Positions 8,131-16,867 of a DNA stretch of 38,434 nt are shown here, piece by piece. The DNA is from an uncultured Clostridia bacterium. Its GTDB lineage: Bacteria; Bacillota; Clostridia; Oscillospirales; Oscillospiraceae. Each line of letters opens with the position of its first letter. Position 1 is the stretch's first letter. A program made the position numbers and the translations under genes. Under the pieces are notes generated by a model, which worked only from the letters and a program-made list of their open reading frames with translations, searched no databases and was not told the origin of the DNA. Where the stretch lies: assembly GCA_946407675.1 (NCBI GenBank), contig CAMJPK010000005.1:1-38434 (forward strand), in the 5' to 3' direction.

Positions 8131-10065
8131 TCACTTCTTCTTTCCGCGCTGCGTCGTGCGCGCGTTTTTCTTCGGCTTCGGCTTGGCCCAGCCGGCCTTG
8201 TACGCCGGCTTTTTCGCCGGCTGCGCCGCGGCGGGCTTCGGGGATTTCACCGGCTTTGCGTCCGGCCTCGCCGCCGTCCGCTCCGGGCGCACGAGGCAGT
8301 CCGGCCCGTAGCCGATGAGGTCCTCGCGCCCGGCTTTGCGCAGCGCGGCGAGCACGACGGCGCGGTTTTCCGGGCGGCGCCACTGCAAAAGCGCGCGTTG
8401 CGCCCGCTTCTCCTCCGGGTCGCGCGCGACGTAGATGCTCGCCATCGTGCGCGGGTCGAGCCCGGTGTAGTACATACAGGTCGAGAGCGTGCCCGGCGTC
8501 GGATAGAAGTCCTGCACCTGCTCGGGCTGCGCGTGCTTTTTATTCAGCCAGCAGGCCAGCGCGATTGCGTCCTGCAGCGTGCAGCCGGGGTGGGAGCTCA
8601 TCAGATAGGGCACGGCGAACTGCGCCTTGCCGCAGCGCTCGTTGAGCCGGGTGTACTTGTCGAGAAACTGCTCGTAAACGCCGATGCGCGGCTTGCCCAT
8701 GCAGTCCAGAACGCCGTCCACGCAGTGCTCCGGGGCGACGCGCAGCTGCCCGGAGATGTGGTACTGCACCAGCTCCGCGAGGAAGGGGCTGCCCCGGTCC
8801 TCCAGCAGATAGTCGTAGCGGATGCCGCTGCGCACGAAGACCTTCTTCACGCCGTCCACGGCGCGCAGGCGGCGCAGCAGATGCAGATAATCGCTGTGGT
8901 CGGCGTCGAGGTTCGGGCAGGGCTCGGGCGTCAGGCAAGCGCGGTGGGCGCACAGGCCGTTTTTCCGCTGCTGCGCGCAGGAGGGGTGGCGGAAGTTGGC
9001 CGTCGGGCCGCCGACGTCGCTGATGTAGCCCTTGAAATCCGGCAATTTCGTGAGGGCCTCGGCCTCGCGCACGACGCTCTCGATCGTGCGGGCCGTGACC
9101 ATGCGGCCCTGATGGAAGGCCAGCGAGCAGAAATTGCAGCCGCCGAAGCAGCCGCGGTTGTGCGTGATGGAAAAGCGGACCTCGTCGATGGCGGGCACGC
9201 CGCCCATCGACTCGTAAACGGGGTGATAGGTCCGGGTATAGGGCAGCTCGGCCACGGCGTCCAGCGCGGCGCCGTCCAGCGGCGCGGCGGGCGGGTTCAC
9301 CACCAGCGTCCGGTCGCCGTGGGATTGCAGCAGCGTCCTGCCGCGCACGGCGTCGTGCTCGGCGGCCTCGGTCATCGCCGCGCGGGCGTAGGCGCGCTTG
9401 TCGTCGCGTACGGTCTCGAAGGAGGGCAGCGCAAGCCCCTCCGGCGGCGTTTTCGTCAGATAGGCCGTGCCGCGGACCTCGGTGATCTCGCGGACGGGGC
9501 GTTTTTTGCGCAGCGCCGCGGCGATCTCCTTCGTCGCGGTCTCGCCCATGCCGTAGACCAGCAGGTCCGCGCCACTGTCGACGAGGACGCTGCGGCGCAC
9601 CGCGTCGTCCCAGTAGTCATAGTGCGCGAAGCGGCGTAAGCTGGCCTCCAGCCCGCCGATGACGATGGGGCAGTCGGGGAAGGCCTCGCGCGCGCGGTTG
9701 GCGTAGACGATCACGGCGCGGTCGGGGCGCAGCCCGGCGCGCTTGCCGGGGGAATAAAAATCCTCGCTGCGGCGGCGCTTCGCCGCGGTGTAGTGCGCGA
9801 CCATGGAGTCGAGGTTGCCCGCGCCGATCAGCACGCCGAGCTTCGGCCGCCCCATGGCGGCGAAGGCGTCCGCGCTGTGCCAGTCCGGCTGGGCCAGCAC
9901 CGCGACGCGGTAGCCCTCCGCCTCCAGCACGCGCCCGATCACCGCCGCGCCGAAGGTGGGGTGGTCCACGTAGGCGTCGCCGGTGACGAGCAGGAAGTCA
10001 TACCACCACCAGCCGCGGCTTTGCATATCCTCTTTTGAGATCGGAAGAAACGCGGATGTGTCCAT
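8131..10065 (-). CDS. YgiQ family radical SAM protein
   Basis: 644 aa; SITHNRGCFGGCNFCSLAFHQGR radical-SAM cluster motif; N-terminal FLPISKEDMQSRGWWWYDFLLVTGDAYVDHPTFG. Confidence 0.93.
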   Translation of the reverse strand: MDTSAFLPISKEDMQSRGWWWYDFLLVTGDAYVDHPTFGAAVIGRVLEAEGYRVAVLAQPDWHSADAFAAMGRPKLGVLIGAGNLDSMVAHYTAAKRRRSEDFYSPGKRAGLRPDRAVIVYANRAREAFPDCPIVIGGLEASLRRFAHYDYWDDAVRRSVLVDSGADLLVYGMGETATKEIAAALRKKRPVREITEVRGTAYLTKTPPEGLALPSFETVRDDKRAYARAAMTEAAEHDAVRGRTLLQSHGDRTLVVNPPAAPLDGAALDAVAELPYTRTYHPVYESMGGVPAIDEVRFSITHNRGCFGGCNFCSLAFHQGRMVTARTIESVVREAEALTKLPDFKGYISDVGGPTANFRHPSCAQQRKNGLCAHRACLTPEPCPNLDADHSDYLHLLRRLRAVDGVKKVFVRSGIRYDYLLEDRGSPFLAELVQYHISGQLRVAPEHCVDGVLDCMGKPRIGVYEQFLDKYTRLNERCGKAQFAVPYLMSSHPGCTLQDAIALACWLNKKHAQPEQVQDFYPTPGTLSTCMYYTGLDPRTMASIYVARDPEEKRAQRALLQWRRPENRAVVLAALRKAGREDLIGYGPDCLVRPERTAARPDAKPVKSPKPAAAQPAKKPAYKAGWAKPKPKKNARTTQRGKKK

Positions 10066-10067
10066 GC

Positions 10068-11195
10068 TTATCTCCTCAATCTGCCAAAATACCAGCCGGA
10101 AACGCCCTTGTGCTTGACAAGATACCCGCGGCGCGTCTCCTCAACGACGGAGACAACGTCGCCGGGCTGAAGCGGCAGCACATAATCCGTGCTGTCGTTG
10201 ATCGTGCATTCGTCGCCGTCGCCATAGAGGTACTTCGTGAGCACGTCCATCTCATAGCCGGTGCGCAGATGGCGCACACGGGAAAACTCTACCCCCCGCG
10301 CGAGCACCCGCACGCGCGCGTCGCCCCAGCGGATGTAATAGCTGCGCGCGCCCGCTTCCTGCGCGTCGCGCACCGTCGCGGTGGGGAAGGGATCGTAGGA
10401 GATCACGGAAAAGTCCTCGCTGCCGTCGCGGGGGATGACGAGGGCGTTGAGCTGCCCGTCGTCCTTCAGGACGCAGCCGCCGTCGATGCTGATGATCTTC
10501 TTTTCCGCGTCAAAGACCGGGTTGGCGTCCACGATGCTCTCGTGGTAGAGCATCACCGGCCAGTGGCCGACGATCACCCACTTGTCGAAGCGCCGCGGCG
10601 TCGTCATAAAGTGGTCGTATTTCATGCAGGCCCACGCGTCCCATGTGTCGGGCGGGCCCTCGGGCAGACCGCCGTGGACGAAGGTATAGTGCGACGTGTC
10701 GATGACCTCGGGCATCGCGCGCAGGAAGGCAAATTCGTCCGGATAGCAGCGCGCGAGCGTATCGCGCATCGCGATATAATCCATCTCCGGCGTTACAGGG
10801 ATGCCCTGCTCGGCGCACATCTGCCGCGCGAGGCAGTATGGCTTATTGTTGATATACCAGAGGTTGTCCTCGATCGTCCCGACCTCATACATCAGCGGCA
10901 CCCACCAGTCGCAGTTGCCGGAGACGGCATAGACCGTGTGGGTTTTCGCCAGCGCCGTGACACAGCGCAGCGTGTCGAGCGACTGCGGGCCCTTCTCCAG
11001 CAGGTCGCCCGCGAGGATCAGCACGTCGTCCGGCGCAAAGCGCGCCTTCTCCAAAAGGCCGCGCAGATAGGGCAGGTTGCCGTGTACGTCGGAGACGACG
11101 AGGATACGCCGGTCCTGCGGCAGCGTCACATGCTGGATCCGCGCCGGGAAGAACCGCCGCGGACGGATGGGGCTTCGACGCGCTTCCATGCTCAC
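10068..11195 (-). CDS. Metallophosphoesterase with C-terminal SH3-like extension
   Basis: VVSDVHGNLPYL, GDLLEKGPQS, GNCDWW, VHGG calcineurin-like motifs; C-terminal LQPGDVVSVVEETRRGYLVKHKGVSGWYFGRL; GTG start overlaps upstream stop. Confidence 0.85.
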   Translation of the reverse strand: MSMEARRSPIRPRRFFPARIQHVTLPQDRRILVVSDVHGNLPYLRGLLEKARFAPDDVLILAGDLLEKGPQSLDTLRCVTALAKTHTVYAVSGNCDWWVPLMYEVGTIEDNLWYINNKPYCLARQMCAEQGIPVTPEMDYIAMRDTLARCYPDEFAFLRAMPEVIDTSHYTFVHGGLPEGPPDTWDAWACMKYDHFMTTPRRFDKWVIVGHWPVMLYHESIVDANPVFDAEKKIISIDGGCVLKDDGQLNALVIPRDGSEDFSVISYDPFPTATVRDAQEAGARSYYIRWGDARVRVLARGVEFSRVRHLRTGYEMDVLTKYLYGDGDECTINDSTDYVLPLQPGDVVSVVEETRRGYLVKHKGVSGWYFGRLRR

Positions 11196-12334
11196 AGCTC
11201 CTTTTCCATGACGAGCAGCCGCGAGGAGACGCCCTCCGTCTCGCCCACGGCGCGAAAGCCGAATTCCTCGTAAAAGCGGATGGCGCCCTCGTTGCCCTCA
11301 AAAACGCTCAGCCGCACGGCGCGCCGCCCCATGCGGCGGAACACGCTGACCGCGTGGCCGATGAGCTGCGCGCCGATCTGCATCCGGCGGCATTCCGGCT
11401 CCACGTAGCAAAGGCAGATCCAGCCGCAATTCTCCGCCGCGCCGCGCGCGGTGTCCAGCTCGGTCACGCCGACCATCTCCCCGTCCGGGCGCAAGATCGT
11501 AACGAGCGCGTCCGGGCAGGCGCGGACGTGGCGCACCGCGGCGTCAAGGTACACCGACGGCTGAAAGCCGTCCAGCGAGCCGTGGACGTCGCGCCAGGTC
11601 TTTTCGTAGAACGACGTGTAGACGCGGGGGTGCTTTTTCGGGTCGAGCCGCTGAAAGCGGACGTTGTTGAGGTCGACGGTGCCGGGCTTTTTCCACCAGC
11701 TCTGCCGGGCAAAGGTGGACAGCTCCTCGGGCAGGTGCGAAGCGTCGTTGGCGTAGACCACGCGCAGCGCGCCGTCCTCGGCCTCCAGAAGCGTGACGGC
11801 GGTGTTGTCCCCGTGGGGGACGCGGTGGATCTCGCGGGAGGGGACGCCGAGGATGTCCGCCGTGAGGGAGCGGATCGCCATGCCGTGGCTGACGCAGACG
11901 ATGGTCTGCCCGTCGTGCCGGGCGGCCAGCTCGGTCACGATGCCGCGGATGCGCTGCGTGAGGTGGGGGAAAGTCTCCGCGCCGGGCACGTACCACGCGG
12001 CGGGATCGTCATTGAACGCGTGCATCTGCACGGGATCGGCATACAGCAGGTCGCCGAAGGGCTTGTCCTCCCACGGGCCGAGGTCGATCTCGCGCAGCCG
12101 CGGCTCCGGGCGCATCTCCAGCGCGTGGTATTTCGTGATCGCCCCCGCGGTGGCGACGGTGCGGCGCAGGTCGCTGGTGTAGAGCGCGTCGATATGCTCG
12201 TCGCGGAAGCGCTCCGCCAGCGCCGCGATCTGGCGCAGCCCCTTGGCGGAGATGGCGCCGTCGTACTGCCCCTGCGCGCGGCGGTAGATATTCCCTTCGG
12301 CCTCGCCGTGGCGGATGAGATAGACTTTGGTCAT
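11192..12334 (-). CDS. Fused histidine phosphatase (phosphoglycerate mutase-like) / GNAT N-acetyltransferase
   Basis: N-terminus VYLIRHGEAEGN, later VSHGMAIRSL; C-terminus ICLCYVEPECRRMQIGAQLIGHAV...FYEEFGFRAVGE (GNAT). Start trimmed to MTKVYLIRHGE. Confidence 0.88.
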   Translation of the reverse strand: MTKVYLIRHGEAEGNIYRRAQGQYDGAISAKGLRQIAALAERFRDEHIDALYTSDLRRTVATAGAITKYHALEMRPEPRLREIDLGPWEDKPFGDLLYADPVQMHAFNDDPAAWYVPGAETFPHLTQRIRGIVTELAARHDGQTIVCVSHGMAIRSLTADILGVPSREIHRVPHGDNTAVTLLEAEDGALRVVYANDASHLPEELSTFARQSWWKKPGTVDLNNVRFQRLDPKKHPRVYTSFYEKTWRDVHGSLDGFQPSVYLDAAVRHVRACPDALVTILRPDGEMVGVTELDTARGAAENCGWICLCYVEPECRRMQIGAQLIGHAVSVFRRMGRRAVRLSVFEGNEGAIRFYEEFGFRAVGETEGVSSRLLVMEKEL

Positions 12335-12348
12335 GGCGTTCTCCACTG

Positions 12349-12377
12349 TTGACTGAAAATCAAGCAAAGCGTATAAT
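12349..12377 (+). promoter_or_regulatory. Sigma-A-like promoter for GT4-CsaB gene
   Basis: TTGACT-N17-TATAAT. Confidence 0.75.
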
Positions 12378-12438
12378 ATATACCAAACATTGTACCGCAA
12401 ATCAAGCGGGCACACAAGCCATTTTGCGGAGAGACGGC

Positions 12439-14670
12439 ATGAAAGTGATCCATCTGATCAGCGGCGGCGACACCGGCGGCGCGAGAACGCACGTCCACCT
12501 GCTGCTGAAGCATCTGAATACGGCGCACGAGGCCACCCTCGTCTGCTTCATGGACGGCCCCTTTGCGCAGGAGGCCGCCGCGCTCGGCATCCCCGTCGTG
12601 GTGATGGAGGGCGGCATGGCGTCCGTGCTGCGGCGGCTGAGGAAGATGATCCGCGAGGGCGGCTACGAGCTTGTCCACTGCCACGGCTCGCGCGGCAACC
12701 TCGTCGGCGCGCTGCTCAAGCCGTCGCTGGACCTGCCCTTTGTCAGCACGGTGCACTCCGACCCGAAGCTGGACTATCTCGGCCGCCCGGTCGCCCGGCT
12801 GACCTACGGGCTGCTCAACCAGCTGGCGCAGCGGCGCATGGACTACCGCATCGGCGTGTCCGACGCCATGCGCGAGCTGCTGATCTCCCGCGGCTTTGCG
12901 CCCAACCGCGTCTTTACGATCTACAACGGCGTGGAGTTCCCGGCGGAGGACGCGCTGCCGCCCTTTGACCGGCAGGCGTATTTCCGCAAGGTCGGGCTCG
13001 ACGCGCCGGAGGGCAGCGTCGTCGTCGGCATCGCGGCGCGGCTCAACCCGGTCAAGGACTACCCGACGCTGCTGCGCGCCTTTGCGAAGGCGCACGCGCA
13101 GCAGCCGCAGCTGCGCCTGCTGATCGCGGGCGACGGGCAGGACCGCGCCTCGCTCGAGGCGCTCGCCGACGAGCTTGGCATCCGCGGCGCGGTGTGCTTC
13201 GCCGGCTGGATCGACGAGATCGAGGACTTTTACCGCGCCATCGACATCAACGCGCTGACCAGCCGCTCCGAGACCTTCCCCTACGCCATCACCGAGGGCG
13301 CGCGGGCGCGCCGCTGCGCCGTCAGCTCCCGCGTCGGCGGCGTGCCGAAGCTGATCACGGACGGCGAGACCGGGCTGCTGTTCTCCCCCGGCGACGTTGA
13401 CGCGCTGGCGGCGCACCTCGCCGCCCTCGCCGCGTCCCCGGCGCTGCGGGAAAAGCTGGGAGAGGCGCTGTATCAAAAGGCAAAGGCGGAATACTCCGCG
13501 CAGGCCACCTGCCGCCGGCAGATCGAGATCTACCGGCAGATCCTTTATGTGGAAGCGCGCATGCGCGAGAAGGGCCGCTGCGGCGTGCTGATCTGCGGGG
13601 CGTACGGCATGCGCAACGCCGGCGACGAGGCGATTTTGAACGCCGTGCTCTCCGAGATGCGCAGCATCGATCCGTGGATGCCGGTGTCCGTCCTGTCCCG
13701 CCGCGCTGCGGAGACGGCGATGCGCTGCGGCGTGGACGCCATCCACTCCTTTGACATCCCGCGTATGCTGCGTACCATGCGGCGAAGCGAGCTGTTCGTC
13801 AACGGCGGCGGCAGCCTGCTGCAGGACGTCACCAGCACGCGGAGCATCTGGTATTATCTGTTCACCCTCGCGGCCGCCAAACGGCGCGGCTGCAAGGTCA
13901 TGATGTACGGCTGCGGCGTCGGGCCGATCCGCCGCGGCTTAAACCGCCGGCTGGCCGGGCGCACCGTGGAGCGCTGCGTGGACGCGATCACGCTGCGCGA
14001 GGAAAACTCGCTGCAGGAGCTGCGCGGCCTCGGCGTCACAAAGCCGGAGATCACCGTGGCGTCCGACCCGGCGCTGTCCCTGCGCCCGGCGTCCGAAGCG
14101 GAGACCGACCGGCTGATGCGCGCGCTTGGCATGGACCCCGCGGGCAGCTACCTCTGCCTGTCCCTGCGCCGCTGGCCGGGCATGCAGGACAAGCTGGAGC
14201 TCTTTGCCGCGGCGGCGGACTACGCGTGGGAGACCTACGGCCTGCAGCCGGTGCTGCTGTCCGTCAACCCGCTGCAGGACGACCGCCTGACGGAAAAGCT
14301 CGCGGAGCGCATCAAGGCGCCGAGCGTTACCGTGCGCGCGCAGATGGACATTGCGGAGACGGTGGGCTTCATCGGGCGCATGCGCGCCGTGCTGGCCATG
14401 CGCCTGCACGTGCTGATCTTCGCCGCCTCGCGCGCGACGGCGCTGGCCGCCGTGTCCTATGACCCGAAGGTGGCGTCGTTTCTGGACTATCTCTCGCAGA
14501 CAAATTACATCGACTATGAAGCGCTGACGGACGTGCATCAGCTGTATGCGCTCGTGGACGCGGCCGCGACGGCGGACCGCGCGCATCTTCGGCGCGCGAC
14601 CGAGCGCATCATGGAGATCGAGCGCCGCAACACCGACACGGCCCGGCGGCTGCTGGGCAGGGAGGGCTGA
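12439..14670 (+). CDS. Fusion of GT4 family glycosyltransferase and CsaB-type polysaccharide pyruvyl transferase
   Basis: Start MKVIHLISGGDTGGARTHV (GT4), GIAARLNPVKDYPTLLRAFA; second half begins ~13570 GVLICGAYGMRNAGDEAILNAV (CsaB), NGGGSLLQDVTSTRSIWYYL. Confidence 0.9.
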   Translation: MKVIHLISGGDTGGARTHVHLLLKHLNTAHEATLVCFMDGPFAQEAAALGIPVVVMEGGMASVLRRLRKMIREGGYELVHCHGSRGNLVGALLKPSLDLPFVSTVHSDPKLDYLGRPVARLTYGLLNQLAQRRMDYRIGVSDAMRELLISRGFAPNRVFTIYNGVEFPAEDALPPFDRQAYFRKVGLDAPEGSVVVGIAARLNPVKDYPTLLRAFAKAHAQQPQLRLLIAGDGQDRASLEALADELGIRGAVCFAGWIDEIEDFYRAIDINALTSRSETFPYAITEGARARRCAVSSRVGGVPKLITDGETGLLFSPGDVDALAAHLAALAASPALREKLGEALYQKAKAEYSAQATCRRQIEIYRQILYVEARMREKGRCGVLICGAYGMRNAGDEAILNAVLSEMRSIDPWMPVSVLSRRAAETAMRCGVDAIHSFDIPRMLRTMRRSELFVNGGGSLLQDVTSTRSIWYYLFTLAAAKRRGCKVMMYGCGVGPIRRGLNRRLAGRTVERCVDAITLREENSLQELRGLGVTKPEITVASDPALSLRPASEAETDRLMRALGMDPAGSYLCLSLRRWPGMQDKLELFAAAADYAWETYGLQPVLLSVNPLQDDRLTEKLAERIKAPSVTVRAQMDIAETVGFIGRMRAVLAMRLHVLIFAASRATALAAVSYDPKVASFLDYLSQTNYIDYEALTDVHQLYALVDAAATADRAHLRRATERIMEIERRNTDTARRLLGREG

Positions 14671-14673
14671 GCC

Positions 14674-15306
14674 ATGACAAGGACGGCGGTACTGGTATCC
14701 GGCGGCGGCGCGACGCTGCAGGCACTGCTGGATCTGTGCTATTTCGAGGAGCTTCCGGGGCTGGAGATCGCCGCGGTGATCTCGTCCGCGCCCGGCGTCT
14801 ACGCGCTGGAGCGCGCGGCGAACGCCCGCGTCCCGGCCTATGTGGTGGAGCGCGCGCTCTTCCCGAACAGCGCCTCGTTCAGCAACGCGCTGCTGGGCAA
14901 GCTGCGCGATCTGGACATCGAGCTGGCGGTCTGCGCCGGCTTTGCGGAGAAGCTGAGCTACGGATTGCTGCACGCCTACCTCGGGCGCATCATCAACGTC
15001 CAGCCCGCGCTGTTCCCGGCCTTCTGCGCGGCGGACTTCGACGCGGCGCGCGCCGTCAATGAGACGCTGCGGCGCGGCGTGCGCGTCACCGGCGCGACGG
15101 CCTACTTCATGGGCGAGGAGGACAACGGCTTCGGCCCGATCATCACGCAAAAGGCGGTGGAGGTGCTGCCGGACGACACGGCGGCGACGCTCACCGAGCG
15201 CATCATGCGGCAGGGGGAGTGGCCCGCGCTCACGCAGGCCGTCGGGCTCTACTGCGCCGGGCGGCTGCGCCTCGCGGGCGACCGGGTAATCATCGCAAAG
15301 GAATAA
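14674..15306 (+). CDS. PurN-like (phosphoribosylglycinamide formyltransferase fold) protein with divergent catalytic motif
   Basis: VLVSGGGATLQALLD, INVQPALFPAF, RGVRVTGATAYFM, GPIITQKAVEVLPDDT; usual NxHP is NVQP (CAG at 15001). Confidence 0.75.
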   Translation: MTRTAVLVSGGGATLQALLDLCYFEELPGLEIAAVISSAPGVYALERAANARVPAYVVERALFPNSASFSNALLGKLRDLDIELAVCAGFAEKLSYGLLHAYLGRIINVQPALFPAFCAADFDAARAVNETLRRGVRVTGATAYFMGEEDNGFGPIITQKAVEVLPDDTAATLTERIMRQGEWPALTQAVGLYCAGRLRLAGDRVIIAKE

Positions 15307-15319
15307 TGGGAACAAACGA

Positions 15320-15356
15320 AGCGGCGGCGGTCATTTGACCGCCGCCGCGTTTTCTT
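15320..15356. terminator. Rho-independent terminator
   Basis: gcggcggcggtca-tt-tgaccgccgccgc followed by gttttctttgtttt. Confidence 0.85.
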
Positions 15357-15372
15357 TGTTTTGCGCCGGAGT

Positions 15373-16761
15373 TCAGGGCAGCTCGAACACCGCGCCGACG
15401 TAGCTTTCGTTCAGGAAGGAATCCTTGCTGGTGACCACGACGGGGCTGCCGGTGCGCAGCAGGAAGGCCAGCGCGACCTCGACGCTCTCGCCGGGCGCAA
15501 TGTCGGTCCACACGTTTTCCTGCTCCTCTTCCGCGCCGTCCATATAGACGGCGGACTCCAGGCCGTAGCCGTCCTGCAGGGCGTAATTGTCGCGCGCCAT
15601 GCCGAAGCTCGCCTCGCTGCTGCCGATGTTCGTGAAGCGGAAGCGGACCAGCACCGCGTCTTCGTCGTCCCAATCCTTCACGCGCTCGATGCCGAGGAGC
15701 TCCACGGCGTCGTCCGCCGCGGGCACGCCGTCCATATAGCCGACGCCCTCGACCGCCTCGCCGTAGGTGAAGGTGTCCGCGGGCGCGCCGGGCAGATTGG
15801 CCGGATCGAGATGATAGACGACGCCCTCGCCGTCCCAGTTGTAGGCCTTGATCGCGATCTCGCCGCCGGCGGGGTCATACGAGCGAAGCATCGCGCAGCG
15901 GACCGTAAAGCCGGGCGCGACCGCCAGATAATCCGTCTCGTCCTCGGGCACGCTGACATCACTGTCGATATAGGTCCACGCCATGTATTCCGCGTCCTCG
16001 CCCTGCTCGGCGTCGATGTTGAGCGTGCCGGCGGTGACGACCTCGGCGGACTGGTTGGTGAAGTCGTACCAGACGCGCAGCGCATCCTTGCCCTCCGCGT
16101 CCTTGAGCGCCTCCGCGCCGACGAAGCGCACGGCGTAGTCGCCGATCATCCCCTCGGTCTCGACGTAAACGGTCGTGTCCTCGCCGCTGCCGAACAGATC
16201 GATCAGGCCGCCGAGGATGTCCTCGATGCTGCCGGAGCCGTTTTCCTGATAGTCGGCAAGCTGCTCGTCGGTCAGGCGGACAAAGATCATCTTGCTGCTC
16301 TCTCCCTCGAGCATGATCTGGTCGTCGGCATAGTGGAAGCCGGAGATGTTGCCCTCGTCGTCACGGATCGTGCCGCCGTCCCACTGCAGCGGCGTCTTCT
16401 CGCCGAACATCTCCATATAGCCGGTGCCGTCGGCCTCCAGCACGAGATAGTAGGCCATGCCGAGCGCCTCCAGCTCCGACATATCCTCGCGCTTGCCGTC
16501 GGCGCCAATGGACTCGACCGCCTTGTAATACCCCTCCGGACCGTCCGCCTTCACGGGCGCCTCGGACGGCGCTGCGGCGGCGGATTTTTCGCCCGCTGCA
16601 TCGGCGGGCTTTTCGGGCAGCGCGGCGGAGCCGGTCTCGCCGCCACTTTTTTCGGCGGCGGGGGCCTGCGTGGCCGCGGGCGCTTCGGATTTGCTTTCCC
16701 CGCAGGCGCACAGCGCCAGCAGCAGCGCCAGCGCCAGCAGGATCGCCAGCATCTTTTTCAT
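15373..16761 (-). CDS. Lipoprotein with tandem DUF5067-like domains
   Basis: Lipobox LLALCACGES; two Ig-like segments (LRVWYDFTNQSAEV..., VLVRFRFTNIGSSEAS...). Confidence 0.7.
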   Translation of the reverse strand: MKKMLAILLALALLLALCACGESKSEAPAATQAPAAEKSGGETGSAALPEKPADAAGEKSAAAAPSEAPVKADGPEGYYKAVESIGADGKREDMSELEALGMAYYLVLEADGTGYMEMFGEKTPLQWDGGTIRDDEGNISGFHYADDQIMLEGESSKMIFVRLTDEQLADYQENGSGSIEDILGGLIDLFGSGEDTTVYVETEGMIGDYAVRFVGAEALKDAEGKDALRVWYDFTNQSAEVVTAGTLNIDAEQGEDAEYMAWTYIDSDVSVPEDETDYLAVAPGFTVRCAMLRSYDPAGGEIAIKAYNWDGEGVVYHLDPANLPGAPADTFTYGEAVEGVGYMDGVPAADDAVELLGIERVKDWDDEDAVLVRFRFTNIGSSEASFGMARDNYALQDGYGLESAVYMDGAEEEQENVWTDIAPGESVEVALAFLLRTGSPVVVTSKDSFLNESYVGAVFELP

Positions 16762-16805
16762 CGTTGTTTCCTCGCTTTCGCTCGGTAATGAATTGAATCA
16801 CTCGG

Positions 16806-16834
16806 ATTATACCGCATGCCGCGCGGGTTTTCAA
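16806..16834 (-). promoter_or_regulatory. Sigma-A-like promoter for lipoprotein gene
   Basis: Minus strand TTGAAA-N17-TATAAT. Confidence 0.75.
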
Positions 16835-16867
16835 CCGTGTTTTTCGCCGTATTCTTCGGCGGCGGGC

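Noticed and set aside
7945-9639. 564-aa plus-strand ORF opposite ygiQ
   Set aside because: Antisense shadow, Arg/Ala/Val/Gln-rich, no domain
11354-12352. 332-aa plus-strand ORF opposite the phosphatase-GNAT gene
   Set aside because: Antisense shadow, no domain
12331-13746. 471-aa minus-strand ORF opposite the GT4-CsaB gene
   Set aside because: Antisense shadow, no domain
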